From Azolla caroliniana (Eukaryota > Polypodiophyta), in the NCBI GenBank assembly GCA_043228905.1, contig JBHGNT010000001.1, positions 6,386,001-6,450,000 of the forward strand: a stretch of DNA of 64,000 nucleotides, read 5' to 3'. The notes below the pieces were generated by a model that was not told the DNA's origin, searched no databases, and saw only the letters and a program-made list of their open reading frames with translations. The translations under genes and the position numbers were made by a program. This document shows positions 22,360-37,091 of the stretch, piece after piece. Numbering within the stretch: position 1 is the first letter of the stretch; each line of letters begins with the position of its first letter.

Positions 22360-23508
22360 CTTGTTAGTGAAAATAATTGCTAATAATGCTATTCCTTTTG
22401 TTCAGATCTAATGCTACCATAAAGGTACAATTAGATAAAACTGACAATAAAATAAACTTTTTGATCAGAATACGTTGCCTATGCCTGACGAAAATGTCCA
22501 GAGTAGCTTTCGAGAGCATCAAATCTGCCTAATCCTCTTTCAGATAAGCATATGATAAGTTCATAATTTAGTTTTAACCCAATATCGTAATTTATCATGG
22601 TAGCATAAAATAAGCTCATGATAACCTCATTCAGCAGTTTTGCTCACAGTTGGATAATTATATCTAAAGAAAGCTGAAGTCCAAGTGAAACAATTGGATC
22701 CAAATATCATTGGTTGTAATGTTTAAACAGTTAAAGCCTCAGCAAATGTGTTTGTAAAGCTTAATTATATATGTCATATTAGTGGATTAGTGGAACACTT
22801 TTTGTAAACAAGCCATGTTACTCTAAAATCACCGTCATCTATATCTCCTATTGCTTCAAATCAAGTATACTGTTTTTGCATTCCTAATGTCATCTAGATC
22901 CGTTTAGCTCATGAAATGAGGAACACTTCCTTTTTACACATCATTTGCATCAAATATCAGCAATTTCATAGCACCCTGATCTCTTGGCATAAAAAAGTAT
23001 CAGTTTCCTATGTATCAGTGTAAGGCACTTTTATCATGTGTATATAAATTCAAGGTGCCAACAATCATTTTTCTCATAACAATAATACTACATTGATGAC
23101 AAAATACGCGAAACCATGCAATCTTCTCTCTGCTTTGAATAACTGTACTATACATCTATGTTTTTTGCATGATGTAAGAATGAATGTTTGTTCTCTGTTC
23201 CATTGTCGATATATAATTGGAAGATAAAGACCTAGTTTTCTCTTTTTATTGATATAATAGTCCTAGTTTCACTGGGATTGCTTTGACAATAATGAACTCA
23301 CCACTATCTCAACAAATTCTACAACCCTTTCCTACCACAAAAAGGGTAAGATATATTCACTATGCATCAACAAGTAAGATTATAACATTGCCTATTGTTT
23401 TAAGGCATGATTGGTTGATGTTGCCTTTAATCATGGAGTGCCCATGTCATTGTCAATAGTGCTTTGAAATATGTTGTGAGCCTACGTGACAGAAACTATC
23501 ATGTCTTA
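22360..23508. other. 3' flank of the Dicer-like gene, intergenic
   Basis: AT-rich unique sequence with no open frame of note on either strand. A 3' UTR and polyadenylation signals probably lie in the first few hundred bases. Confidence 0.4.
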
Positions 23509-23922
23509 TACATGAGGGAAAGGTGATGACAAAGCATGAACATGTCTTTTTATGTATGTAACAGGAAAAAGTAATTGACTCTATCTATGGTTTTCTGTGA
23601 TAATCAAACTGTTGCATAGCTTCACAAGTTTGTTTAGAGGCTAGCATAATAATATATGGCATTACGATGTCTTGCGAGAGACATCCCAAAATGAAATATT
23701 TGAGAAATAACAATACATGAGTGAGAGGTGCTGACAAAGCATGAACATGTCTTTTTATGTATGTAACAGGAAAAAGTAATTAACTCTATGTATGGTTTTA
23801 TGTGGTAATCAAACTGTCGCATAGCTTCACAAGTTTGTTTAGAGGCTAGCATAATAATATATGGCATTACGATGTCTTGTGAGAGACATCCCAAAATGAA
23901 ATATTCGAGAAATAACAATACA
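23509..23922. repeat. Tandem duplication, two copies of about 205 bp
   Basis: Copy 1 begins ATACATGAGGG at about 23509 and copy 2 begins ATACATGAGTG at about 23714. The shared body runs from TGACAAAGCATGAACATGTC to GAGAAATAACAATACA with only a few substitutions. Intergenic. Confidence 0.85.
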
Positions 23923-26490
23923 GTGTTTTATTTTTGGAGGATAAAGAAATAGGATAGTTACCTCACACATTGATTAGTTGATATTTTCGTGTGCTTATTA
24001 TGTCTTTACCAAGTCGAAGAGGTCATCATGAGTTTTGAGTTTCTACCAACATTGTTAAAAAAGTGAATGATCTAGCATTAGAAGGGTGTTTTTACAAATC
24101 AAATGATATTGATTCCTTAAATTGAAGAAACAAGGTGTGTATGTTCACGCCATTGAAAAGAAAAATCTGATGAGCAACAGCAGCTTGTGTATTGTGAATA
24201 ATTAGCTAGAAACAAAATGAACTTTGAATCTTATGATATAAGCAAAAAACTAGATGTCTGTTTGTTTTTGAAATCTGCTGAACCTTAAATTTGTGCATGA
24301 AAGAAAACCTCCAAAACATTTGTGAGATCACCAAATATACATTGTAAATAAATATTATACTATGTTTAATTTAAATTATGTGCCTGTTTCAATGTTAATA
24401 AGACCAAATTCATTAATGCCTCGGAATATGTAATATCTTTGAAATGTTATTATTTGATAATCCACGTACAAAATAGGAATATCAATATACCCCGGTTAAA
24501 TGTAAAGGAACCAAATTTAGGGTAAAGGAACAGCCCAAATACTAGAAAAACCCTCCAAAAACATTAGGTGTGTGCTCTTTTTTACAAACTCAAATGTAGA
24601 ATACCAACACATAGGTTTAGACCACTTTAGAATGTACAAAGCATGGGCAAACTCGAAGACAGAGCTTTGCCCAAGTTTATGACTACAATTGACACTGTTA
24701 AAACAATAGTATTTGGCATAAAAACAATATCTCGTATATATACACAAATTCACATTTGGACCAACGTGAGTCTGAAAGATTTTATTACTCTATGGCCTAG
24801 AGTTGTGAGCCATTTGTCGAAGTATATAGTTGGTACAGGTACAATGCATCAAATGTGCTGATGAGGATAGAGTTTCCATATGATTCAAATAAGACTTAGA
24901 CTGTCACTTTAGGACATTAATTTCGGTCTAGATTTTCTTTTCTAAAACTCCATGCCTGAAGCTGTATACGAACTCATGTCTTTCCATCCAAGCTTTAAAA
25001 ACTCATCTTCTTCCAATACGGAGTAACCTTGATAAGGAAGCATGCTAAGCAACAAGTTTAACTGGGTGACTGTGTTTCCTCCTAGTGAAACCTTCCCCAA
25101 ATTTCACATTTCTCATCATTTCTCACCAATTTTTAAACTTAACTTCACCACTTCTTGCCGGACCCGAATCGCCATTCTATTCTTCATATCTGTAGATCGA
25201 TCCTTGCTATTCCCTGGATACCATGCCCCCAATGAATCCAACATTACTAAGTTTGTAATGTAAAGTCTCAATAAATCTATTTAGAAACAGACATCCATGG
25301 GTCAAATCTTCCTTGATCCATATCACCGCAGTCGGTTTCAAATGCTGAAAAAACCTTCATTGTCTTTCTATCTGACCTGAAACATCATATAAGGAATGGT
25401 GAAAGCCAATGAATGGATAAGGCATCTACTTATTGGATGTTTAAGTGTTGCCAAATTAAGGTTTCCAGCATTATCTACTATATACCATGGAACTCTGAAT
25501 GGCAAAGATAAATGTGCTTGTTGGGAAATTTGACAAAACTATAATGTCTTTGCTCTATAATCAAGTTTCACCCATGCATCCCAATATGTTGTTGCCTTTA
25601 GGCTTTAACTTTACTTATATATAGATAGGATTATTGGTTTTCTAGCTGGATGAGAGGGGATAGAGCAACCACAAAAGGACTCTAGTGAAATGGGCAACCC
25701 TAGCCATAGGTGATTTACAATTCCTCATTATTAAACCTTGTATTGTGAGAAGCCTTTATTTAGTAGCTTTATCTGGGCTGATCTATTTCTTGATGTTGCA
25801 AGCATCGTAAAAACATGGGAGGTGGTAATTTCCCGAAGCTCTCAATTCTCTTCTTGTAATTGCGAGACTACTAGTCGAAATCTCCAGTAAGACTGCTATA
25901 ATGGTGCTATACTACACTAATCCTAGTTATTTAAATAGAGAATGGCAATTACAGATATTCAAAGGCACTTTTGTTCCTTATTGAAAGCTACTTACACCTT
26001 TTGCTCACTAACCAACGAAAAAAGGACCAAATATGAATCCATACTAGGAGTAAACTGCCATGGTGATTAAAGAGTTGATACTTACTAGGGAAATATATAT
26101 CATTGCATCAATTCACAATCAACATTAACCAAGTGATTTGTTATTCGTAGTGCAACTTTTTCCACATGTATTTACAATGTAGCAATTTGTAACCGATATG
26201 AATTAAGCACTCTTACAGAATTACTTAGACACGCACTTCATAGTTTTAGCTCGCGCAACATAAGTGGCGACATATGCAAGGTTGGCAAAACATGTTTTTA
26301 ATTCAATTCACTTGAAATTCTAATCAATGGGGGGGGTGTACAAGAGATAACATTGCCACCACAAAAGTAAAAAGGGTTCCATTAATGTAATTTAAGCTGC
26401 ATGAAGCCAAAAGAAAGTGTTGTGTCCATGGGAAATCCGAAATAGGGTAAACAAAAATACACAGACAATCACATAAATATACATAGCCAT
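23923..26490. other. Intergenic, no gene recognised
   Basis: AT-rich unique sequence. Small open frames near 24517-24861 and 25042-25263 have no known domain and atypical composition, so none is called. Confidence 0.45.
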
Positions 26491-26555
26491 ATGATATATC
26501 TATATACATATACATATACATATACATGTACATATGCATGTACATGTACGTATAC
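26491..26555. repeat. TATACA/CATGTACA microsatellite
   Basis: Imperfect run of ATACAT units that changes into ATGTAC palindromic units, directly left of the GC-rich island. Confidence 0.8.
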
Positions 26556-26860
26556 GGAATTGAATGCCGTATTTATGACGTGGGGCCCGCGTCTGCGGGG
26601 CCCGCATTTAATGCTGCGTCAGCCTGACGTCACACCCCTCGCGCGCGGGCTACAACAAGTTGGCGTGTGTGTGTTTTGTTTGCTTTCTTTGTTTTCTGCT
26701 GTTTTTCTTTTCTTTGATCCAAACTGAGTTTTCCGGCCCAACGTCACGTGTAATTAGTTCGTCGGCTGCCTGCTTTGGTTCGGTTCGGTTCGGTTAGTTG
26801 CTCCGTTCGCCCGGCTCGTTAGTTGGTTGGTTTAGTTAATTCGTTAGCCAGTTAGGTTGA
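26556..26860. promoter_or_regulatory. GC-rich, CpG-containing promoter-like island
   Basis: By eye the most GC-rich part of the long gene-poor block. It has TGACGTCA (26625-26632), another ACGT core at about 26577, a CACGTG G-box (26745-26750), a palindromic GGGCCCGC pair, GCGCGC and tandem CGGTT units (26776-26797). TGACGTCA and CACGTG are known bZIP/bHLH binding sequences. No recognisable coding exon follows on either strand, so the transcript it might drive is unknown; an LTR or other element promoter is possible. Confidence 0.35.
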
Positions 26861-28682
26861 GCTAGTTAGGAGGATGTATCACTGCAGAAAATAAAGTCTG
26901 TAAAATATTTCATTCCTCAGATACCGGACAAAAAAGGTAATGAATTATGGGATTCGGATACACACCCGCGGATTCCAGTTTCAGAGAAATAATTAATTTC
27001 ATTCATTGAATGGGATGATTATCTTCCGGAATTACACTTCAGAGAGATCCTTTAATCGATGTTTACAAATGGATTGAATCAATTGGCTCTCTATTACATA
27101 CATTCCATACATATGTATATGAATGTGCTAATTAATGTGTATTGAAATTGAGGGTCTCACACACAAAACTTACACGGATTGAATTGAGCGACAAAAATCA
27201 AGGAGATTCGCCATTTTTAACCGGAATTCAAACCTGCAGATTAGCTAGCTAGTTGCAAAAACCAGAATTTGAAAATAATAATAATAATAATAACCAGAAA
27301 TTCTGTACATATACATATACATTACATGTACAGAATTTAAATGTATATAAATACATGTATATATATATATATAAATGTATATAAATGTATATGAGAGGAG
27401 GTCATGAAGTATGTATATCTGTCGTGCGCAAGTGAGGGGAAGGGAGGCACGTGCACGGATGCAAGGAAAATAATACATCATCTTGTTCGATTTATTTATG
27501 TTTTAATGTTCGTATTAATGTAGTAGTATAATCAGACAGTGTGTGATGGAATCGATTGGACAGAGAGAGACCCACACACACACAAATGGATTGCAATGGC
27601 GACTCCTGTCCAGACAACATTTAGTTTAGAAATTTGCAGGAAGTAGCAGGAATTTCTGTTTTATCTTCATTTGTTCTTTATTTCTGTTGCGATATTGGCA
27701 CGGCTCAATTGGATCATAAGCACAAATCCCTTCTGCATCTCCTTCTGTGGTGTTGTTTTTGTACAGAGGATCGGATTGAACCGCTTCAATATCGCAACTC
27801 TCTTTAGATTTCGATTCTGACAGAGATTTTTATATGCCACGGGATCACAGTCTGTTTTCTTGCTCTTCCTTCGGATGAGCTCCCCCGTTCGTTTTATTTT
27901 CTTTCCCTTAATTAAATCTTTAAACCCCAAGAATGGTGTTGCGACATTGCAATCTTGATTCAGAGCTTTCATCCGAACCAACAGAAAAAAACAAGAAAGT
28001 TCAGCACAGAAGGGAAAAAAAAAAAAAAAACTCCCCTATTGTTTCCTTTAAAATTCAAAACAGGAAGATGAGAAAGTGAACAGAAGCACGCATTTACGCA
28101 ACAGAAGGAAAGATTCAATTAATCTCTGCCAACAAAACTGCTACAGCAAATTACTTTGAAATAAGCAAGAAAAGTAATCACTGTGAAAAACCCAAGCTGC
28201 AGAATACACATTTGGTTTGTCTTCCTCATCTTCTTCTTTAATTAAACAAATAAATTTATGAAGCACAAACAGACACACACACAGGCACACGCATGTAATT
28301 AAACTCACTTGTTTCGTTCCCTTCCTTCTTCCTCATCGTTAGTAAATCAAGGAAAGACTATGAGAATTAATGAAAAAACAGATAAGAATATTTAATAAAT
28401 GTGCATGTATGCATACATGTGAGCTTATTATGTTTGTAAGGGTCACTGTTATATGAAGTAATAAGGACCTTGAGGAGATAATGAAGGCCAATGATGATCA
28501 CAGAAAACGGATGGCTGCAATCCTCTGTCTTAATACAGTTAATGTTAAGACATGAGGCAGAGAAACAGGGAGAATGAATGAATGAATGAATGAATGGAGA
28601 AACAGAGAAAAGGAACTTAGCAGAACCTACATAGCACACACTGCACACATATATATACATACATGTATCTGTGAATATGTTT
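26861..28682. other. Intergenic, no gene recognised
   Basis: Contains short (ATA)n and (TATA)n runs at 27270-27290 and 27300-27390, a poly-A stretch at 28016-28030 and a (GAAT)n run at 28575-28596. An open frame on the minus strand at 27667-27981 (104 codons, very basic) is not recognised and may be chance. Confidence 0.4.
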
Positions 28683-28956
28683 TGTATGCATTTTTTATGT
28701 TAAGCTTCTATAAATGTGTGTGTGTGTGTAGAGGACATGAATTTCCTGTAAATATATACATATCTATGCATACATATATGTATACATTTCCCTACATACA
28801 TATAATGATATATGTATGTATGTGTTTTATATGCATTTTTTATGTTAAGCTTCTATAAATGTGTGTGTGTGTGTGTGTAGAGGACATGAATTTCCTGTAA
28901 ATATATACATATCTATGCATACATATATGTATACATTTCCCTACATACATATAATG

Positions 28957-28989
<33 letters not shown>

Positions 28990-29022
28990 TGTATGTATGT
29001 ATGTATGTATGTATGTATGTAT
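28683..29022. repeat. Tandem 144-bp duplication followed by an (ATGT)n microsatellite
   Basis: Copy 1 (about 28683-28826) and copy 2 (about 28827-28970) share TTTTTTATGTTAAGCTTCTA, a (GT)n run of different length, AGAGGACATGAATTTCCTG and an ATACAT-rich tail. A long ATGT tetranucleotide run (28964-29022) follows. Apparent methionine/cysteine/tyrosine proteins here are microsatellite translation. Confidence 0.85.
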
Positions 29023-31076
29023 GTGTTTATTATTGAAAAGGGGCTATATTTCCTTCCATTCAATGAATGATTTTTTCATTATGGGATGGATGTCCATTGA
29101 CCACTCACTTGGCCCTTCTGATTTGATCACTGAATTGTGTGTGTGTGTGTGTGTGTGTGAACCTCAGCACCCTACACGGCTCTTTTTTCGCATACATATT
29201 TTTACTCCATGACCCGGTCACAACCTCGTGAGGCCCCCCTATATGATACTTTCGCGACCCCCATCTCTCCTCGTAATTTTAAAGGGATGTTACCGTCCGG
29301 CCTTTTCAATGTACCTGCTTCCCCTGCTACGGGAGGGTTCTCCGAACACACTCTCGTATACCTCACCATTGCACATGAGCTATTGTTTTTGGTAGATCCA
29401 TCAGATAAACGTCGGAAAAGTATCCTTGTGAATATCCCAGAAACATAGGGGTATTCTAAGGTCTTTTAGTCCATTCAATATGACTTTAACGTTCCTCAGT
29501 ATCCAACTTACAGTTTTTTTTCTCCTCCCGCAAATTAATGACATTGATAGAAGCAAGGCAATCATAGGAGTGTGTGTTAAAGCCTTTATTTATATCCTAG
29601 ATTGAAGTGGGCAATCAACAACACGACTTGTACTGTTGACTATACGTTATCCAATCAACATCACAGCCTTGCACAAGAGAGGATGTTTGATATATGAACA
29701 ACCCTATTGGTTAAGAGTGATACCTAGATTAAGTTCCACAAAGGTACATACCTGGGGGTCCTATTGGAAGTTAGCACGTAGTTGACTCCATGGATGGAGT
29801 TGCATGCATTGTATGCACCTTTGAGCATAAGATGACATTCATCAAAGACTAACCCAAGTCATATGATTCTAACTTTGTTTGTGCATTGTGACTGTAATTT
29901 TACTCGGATTAACTTTGTTTCTACATGCAACCCTACCTAGGAAAAAATATCAATGGATGGAACATGAACCCATCTCCCATGATGACCAATGACAAAGTGA
30001 GCTTCACCTACGTCACCACGTGGTTCAAACTCCCTTGGATGAATATAACAACCCCTAAACTAAAAAGGTTATTCCTCAATATTCTAGTGATCCAACAATC
30101 TTAAAAAGCCACTTCACCTAAAATATTCATCAAGGTCTAGTTCAATTATTTGCTCTTTGCGCATCTAGTTTGGATTCATAGATTGATAGCCTTTAACATA
30201 TGTTGTGTTCTTCTAACACGATGATTATTTTCAAATGTCACATCCTACCTTCAATGAGGCGAGTTGTTGGAACAAGAGAGTTGAACTTCACGGAACTTAA
30301 TCACCAAACTTGGAACACATGAGACAAAATAGGTCAATTAAAGCAGTACATTGTTTAAATGCATGAACTTGAAAGCCATATGTTTTGGTGTCCAAGGGCA
30401 AATTAGTTGATTTCAACAAGCTCAATTCCAACCTTTAAATATTGAATTTTCTCCAAATTTAACAATACCAAGATACCAAGAAAGCTTGAATCTAAATATA
30501 TATGCACAATCTCATGTGTAAACATGTCAAGTACATGTGAATATATTGCAAGATATCCCGAGACATGTTTAGCTATGTCAATTCAACAGGATTTCACTTA
30601 TAAAATATAATCAACAAGAATATAGTAGAAATCAACATTCATGTGTCATATTTAAGGACTTTGCCATTCGGAAGAACAACTCCATACACCAAGAAGGATG
30701 CTTAATTTTCGTGAACCATTTCGTGGGCTTGTTGTTGAGAAGCGGCTATATATAAATTGCTTTAAGGTGATATAATATTGTTTAAGATATCTGGACACAT
30801 ATTTAAGTCGATCGATGGGATTTTTATTTTAAAGGAAATTTGTATGAGTAAAGGATTATAATTATGAGACCTTACACCGATAATCAAAATCCCTCAATTG
30901 TGAACATGTCATCTAGCCACATTTCTTTGTCAAGTTAACGTCTAGCCAAACACCTTGTTTCACATCACCATAAAAACCGAGAGTCGAGACCACAAGATTC
31001 AACAAATAGGCCTCCACAAGTTTAGTTTCCCGATGTTTATAGATGGGGTAATGCACATCAACATCTTTTTTTTAAC
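29023..31076. other. Intergenic, no gene recognised
   Basis: A (GT)n run lies at 29137-29158. A patch at 29209-29448 is more GC-rich and open for 79 codons on the plus strand, with no recognisable domain. The rest is AT-rich. Confidence 0.4.
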
Positions 31077-31445
31077 TTGTATTGTGCTATTCTGGAGTCT
31101 AGACATTCATTATGAATAACCTTGACATAAATAATCACTATCATTGTATAATCGCATAAGAAAAAAGATCCTGAAAATTTCAATTCAAATCATGTAAATT
31201 TGGATGGTCAAAAACTCATGTAGTATGTATTGCAAATGATATAATAACTAATATTCTTTTACACTCATATCACACTATTTTTTATATTCAATATGAGTAA
31301 CCTTGACACACATTATCACTATTGTCGTATAATCACAACAAAAAGAAATTTTTGAGCATGCATTATCAACTATCAACTCAAATCGTGTAATTTTAGATGG
31401 TCAAAAACTCACATATTATTGCAAATGATATAGTAATTACATGTT
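31077..31445. repeat. Diverged tandem duplication, two copies of about 185 bp
   Basis: Both halves share the order ATGAATAACCTTGACA / ATGAGTAACCTTGACA, a TATCACTAT...GTATAATC phrase, then GATGGTCAAAAACTCA and TTGCAAATGATATA. Clearly related but with many substitutions, so an older duplication. Confidence 0.65.
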
Positions 31446-34400
31446 GTTGGTTGGATCTGAGAATGTTTTATATCGTGGGAACAAACTTTAACTCCGTGAA
31501 TATATTCACTAATCTTATTTCATAATATTTAACATTTTTCACATCCCACTAAAGAAATGTTTTAGGAACAACATGTTGAGACCTAAATAGAGCCATTTCA
31601 ATGAAGAACACCCTAGGATGATAAATAAATATAAAGACTAATTGAGAACCAAATGGTTACGACACATCTGCCACATGTTGTTAGCAACAATGGAAATAGC
31701 CTTATTAGAGTCACATGCAATTAAGATATTGCAACTATTTGCTTTTTCTTATTTTTCAAAGCATTTATCATCGACGAATATTGCTTCATCCACAAGATTT
31801 TAATATTTCGTTTTTCCTCTTACCTTGTGGAACCTCACGAATGTTCAAAAGAGTATTATATTTGAAATGTATATAGACACTTCCAAAGTGTTGCATGGTA
31901 TTGCAAGTGATAAACCTTCAAGTGATGTGAAACCCCACATATAATGTTTGCACATGTTGCAAACTAGAAACATTCAAAGAGTCGAGGATAAATGCCCCAT
32001 TGTTGTCAAGGAAACATAGCATCCAATATGAACATTCTCGTAGGGAAAAATATGAACATCCAATATTGATCGATACGAATAGTTCGTGTAGTTCAATCGT
32101 AAACAATAGCAAAGTTGCCTTGATTTGTAATATAACAACATTCGAGAGCCCACGAAGACATCAATAGAGAAATATACGTCTGTAATAATAGGAAGTGAAC
32201 CCTACATAACCAAGGACTCCTATATGCCATTGCGATATAGCCAAACATAGTTTGGGGGTTGCAAATCCCATATACGCTTTTTTGGCTAAGAAGGACAAGA
32301 CACACAATAAATGTTTGTAATTGTACATATATGTGACGACATATTTATATGTATCCATAATCTAGTACACGTCAAAATCAGAATTTACGTAGTCTAAGTT
32401 TTCTTCCTAAATGCGAACGAGAAACGCGTAATGAATTCACATGTTAGGAGCATTGCACCATTTGGGCATTAAATGAGTTTGTACATGCACATTGCACATC
32501 AAGTACCCTTACCCTTGCCCTACCTTTTTTTACAATTTTAATTGCTAGGGAGGCATAAAAGCTTCTTGAATCTCACGTTTAATGTTCACCTTGACTTATA
32601 CGCTCTAGGTAATAATCTATGTGAATAGCACCACAGAAAGGAAACCATTTTATTATGGTCGAGCAAAAGTGCAAAAGCTTATACTTATGATTGAGTGTGC
32701 ATATGATGTGCATTGCGCTCTTGTATTTACTTGGTTTATAAAAGGGCGGAGTGTAAGATTGTCTTTTGTGGATCCTCCTGACAAAGACCCCTTGTTCTAT
32801 GACAAATGCCAGTTATTAATGACCCTTTAACATTTTATAGATATAGGTATGTCTTACAAAACATAAAGAAGACAAGGTGTCCTTCTATACCAATTTATTA
32901 TTAGATTTTTTTATGTCTCTTCTTCATAGTTCGAGAGCGACAACTCAAGGCTCTTACTTGCATGCTTTAAAAACAGTACTATAGCTTTGATATTACTTAT
33001 GTTTCCCCTCTTTATCTTAATTTGGCTTTATTATACGATAGTATGAAGTTTGATGAATTGTGCTAGAGATATTTCGCCTTCACATTACAACTCGGTATAT
33101 TTTTTGGTTCATTGCTTGTTGATTTGCATTAGAGCCACACCCCATTGATATAGCATCGATTGTGCAAATCTTGGAAACAATACGTAAGGTGTATGCATAA
33201 AACTTATTCTAAAAAGGTGTTTAAGTTTCTAGCTCTAAGGTTGATTTACATTATGACTACTATGACCACCACTCCCCCACTTCCCTTACTGTTCATCGAG
33301 CAACTTACAAGATATTTGACTACCTATGAATCATTGCCACATGACATTAGAACTTATTGAATGCGAATGTTGCCAACGTATGTGCAGAATAATCCCTCTC
33401 CTTCGAAACTCACTTTATAGCGAGCAGGTTGTTTTCATTCTAATGTTCATATAAGGTGCCTACCCGAGAATCTTTTGCGGCCCCATCATAAATGATTTTA
33501 TCAACCTCTATTTACGCCTATGTGAGTATCCTATCTATGTCCATTGATATCCTAATGTATGAATGCATCGCTTTCATCAACTTTATGGCATCTCATTTAT
33601 TTGCTCGCATACGAGGAGGTCCAATTCAACTATTCACACCTTGTACACATCACATTATGAGCTATGCAGACCTACCGACATTATATGCACACCTATGTGC
33701 AAGGAAATGTTGAGGCGGTTCATCTCATAATTCTTTCTATGTATAGATAGACTTATATAGGATAGATAAGATTATCATGTGCGGACATAATACATTAGTT
33801 AGCTATCAATTATGCACATTTAAACCTCGAGTCATATGGCAATTTATGGTTTTTAAACCTAATTTTGAAAAAAATGATACTTTTTCATGACTCAAATGTA
33901 ACCCATAGCTCTTATACAAAGGGTGTACCCTTATATATATGATCATTTATCAACATGGATGATCGAATGATCATGATTCCTAAATAGTTATCCACGTGGA
34001 TGATACTCTCACTTGCACAATGGTTAAAGAAATTGTTGCTTTGAAATCATGCACCTAAAGAAGTAAAAGTCTATAAATATCTTCACTTCATTTCCTTGAA
34101 TTTGTTTAGGAATGTTGCAAATATATCTACTTGTCTTTATATTATATTAAACTCGGTAGTGAATATTGACATTATCTTTGATCAATGAACTAAGTTGCAC
34201 AAAAATGTGGCTTGATAGAAAAGATTAAGTAAAAAATGGAAGTAGATTCTTAACTTTCAAATTTTCTTTTTTGGGGAATGAACAACAAGATCATACTACA
34301 AAATGAATGTATATTGCTAATTTGCTACAACAATTCACAAAGGACTATGTTTGGACACTTTTATGAGAAAGCATACCCCCTCAATGGTTTGTTGTCACAG

Positions 34401-35133
34401 AGGAGGCCAATGCTTGCTTCAACTACCTTGTTGGTTACTAATTGTTTGATTTTTTATCTTCATTTGGTATTGAGTCCCACCAAGTCATTAATTTTGGGTT
34501 TCAACTACTTTGTGTTAGAAGGAGAATGAACTTACACATTTGTTGGGCACCTCTTTGTGATGTTTTGGATAACAACTATATTGTAACAATTTGTGAAACC
34601 AAGAAGTTCTAAAGAGAGATTACTGGGAATTTTGTAAACACAAACGGGGGGGGGGGGGGGGGGGCAATGGGCATGACAATATCCACATGGGGTTGCATGC
34701 CATGATGGCTTGGTTAGTAATAGATGGTTTGAAATCCTAAGGTGACCAAAGAGTACTCATATCTTCTGGTATTGTAATGAATGCCTATATTATTTATAAC
34801 CCTAATATATGCAAATTTTTATATATAAAAGTTTGACATGACACATGTCAATATCTTTGCTTATTGCAATAATTAAAATTTCAGGCTCCCTTACATATTG
34901 TATCTTATGATTTTATGTCTCAGACTTCAGTCTTTATTGGTGTCCATCTCTATCAACATTTAAACATTCAGACACCACCCAATGATAAATCAATATCTAT
35001 TATATACATTATATCATGCATGCATATACCATGTATTATATATAGACACCCAATCAAGTGTGCAATGAACTTCATGACGTGCATGGCTTGTCATATAGTG
35101 CATTAATGGGAACATGCAAGTTTCAATTAATGA

Positions 35134-35165
<32 letters not shown>

Positions 35166-37091
35166 GGGGCTCTCTATAAAGGTGTCATAAAGTATCATGG
35201 TTCAATTACCTCAACAAAGTGATTATCGTGCATTGTAAAAGCATTGTTAACCGGCCAATAAACACAACTTTAATGTGTGTTTATGTGTGCATATTTGTCT
35301 TCACTTGCAAGCAACACGCTCGTGAATATCTATCATCTCAAATCTTGATTATATATTGGGAATTTAAAGGGCGCCCATGGATATCTCCATCTCAAAAGAA
35401 CTAGGAATGCACATCACTTGCAGAGGGCAAGTTGGAACCCCCTACCTATCATTTCCTAAAGTTAATGAGACATTATCCAACTCTATCTCCTTCGTCCCTC
35501 ACTCAATTTCGAATTATTAGCTTGGAAATTGGGTTCTCCTATTCTTCCTAGGTAAACATGTAAGAAATGAGTCTGTCGGTCCCTAGAGGCTACATTGCCT
35601 AATATCCACATGCAACCATCCATAAAATTGTATTGTACATGTTTATGCTCAAATTTATATTTCGGACCAAAGAATGGTTGAGCAGAAATGAACAAAACAA
35701 TCACCCGTCTACTCGTACATTGACCAATCCCCACCTACATGGCCTATGTTTGAATCAAGGTTGCATCAAACAATCCTGAATGGTGTTGAGGTAAATCAAA
35801 AGAACAAATAGGAAAGAGATGATACATGACAATCATGAGTTAGTAACATGTAGTTTCAAACCCAAAACCAAAAGAATCCCAAAGTGATGGCATATTAACC
35901 AAACATTAAATAACTTCACATAAAACATGTGTTTGAGATAATTCATAGATCCATGCAATAAGTATATTTGGACTTGCTACACTATTAGCCCTCACCACTT
36001 TATCCTATTCTTACCATAGTCGGTGATGTTTACATTGGACGATTCAAACTTCAAAGCATTATCTTGAGAATTTTGCCAATTTTGACCAGACATATATTTT
36101 GATGATTTTATTGCCATCTACAAAGATTGGAGTTTTATCTTGTGATTATTAGTTATCATCAACCCCCATGTTATCATGCATCTCTATCTTCTTATACATA
36201 AGTGCACCCACACTCTAATCTAAAAAGGTCAAGCACAATTGGTCTCCTATGACGTAAAGTTACAACTTGACACATTATAATAAACTATAAGCATAACTTG
36301 CAATATGTTCGAAGCTCAGTGAAGATCACGCAACTTTGATAATTCGTTCATTATCCCCCAAGGTTGTAATCTTGATTTCCAATAGTGTACCAACCTCCAT
36401 CAAATGAAGATACATGATAAATTGTGAGCTTAATCAATCATTTTGTGCTAGAAAATCAATAGTGTACATGTTCATTTACACCCACCGACATGTTACACTT
36501 CCTTTAGATAAGATTTACATTTAGACTTTATGGTACGATTTATATTTTCTTCATGATGATTATCCCTCGATAACTTTGTTTCACCCTTTGATCCTTCCAT
36601 TTCTAGCAGTTCATACTTGGATGATAATTTGAGCTCATCCCAAACTATGGAATGTGAACCAAGTTTAGTAGTAACACTCCCAATCCTAGTTGCCACTTCC
36701 ATTTGTTCTCGAGTGACATGTTCTCAGTAACCTTATTGAATACAAACTTATTCTCTATTTCTCTCATACATTGTTTTAGATTTTACTTGAATGTGACTTT
36801 GATTTCATAAATCATTTTGACATTTTGTAGTCTTTACTTAGGAAGTCACCTCTCTCTCTCTCAACTTTTTTAGTTTCTAGAAGATACTTTTTCTAAAGGC
36901 TCTCATAAATTTACTCGAGATAGTACAAGTCCAAAAGTATAACAATGTTAACTACTTTTGTTTTATACTTTTGCTCACATAGGTCTTTACGGATTTGGAA
37001 GTTGTTAGTATGTATACCATTTCATCTCCTCCAGCCTCCAACACACGACATAAAAATGTTTCACTTTGTTCTATAGCTCATATTTGACCTT
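31446..37091. other. Long intergenic stretch, no gene recognised
   Basis: AT-rich sequence with only short open frames (under 85 codons) on both strands. Includes a 19-base G run at 34646-34664 and a (GA)n run at about 35130-35160. No domain, RNA gene or complete element recognised. Confidence 0.4.

Noticed and set aside
27667-27981. Basic 104-codon minus-strand frame
   Set aside because: No recognisable domain, no splice context and AT-rich surroundings; kept only as a note in the intergenic entry.
28961-29022. Methionine/cysteine/tyrosine-repeat protein
   Set aside because: Translation of an (ATGT)n microsatellite.
29209-29448. 79-codon plus-strand frame in a GC-richer patch
   Set aside because: No domain or homology recognised and no promoter or neighbouring exon seen; may be a fragment of a mobile element.
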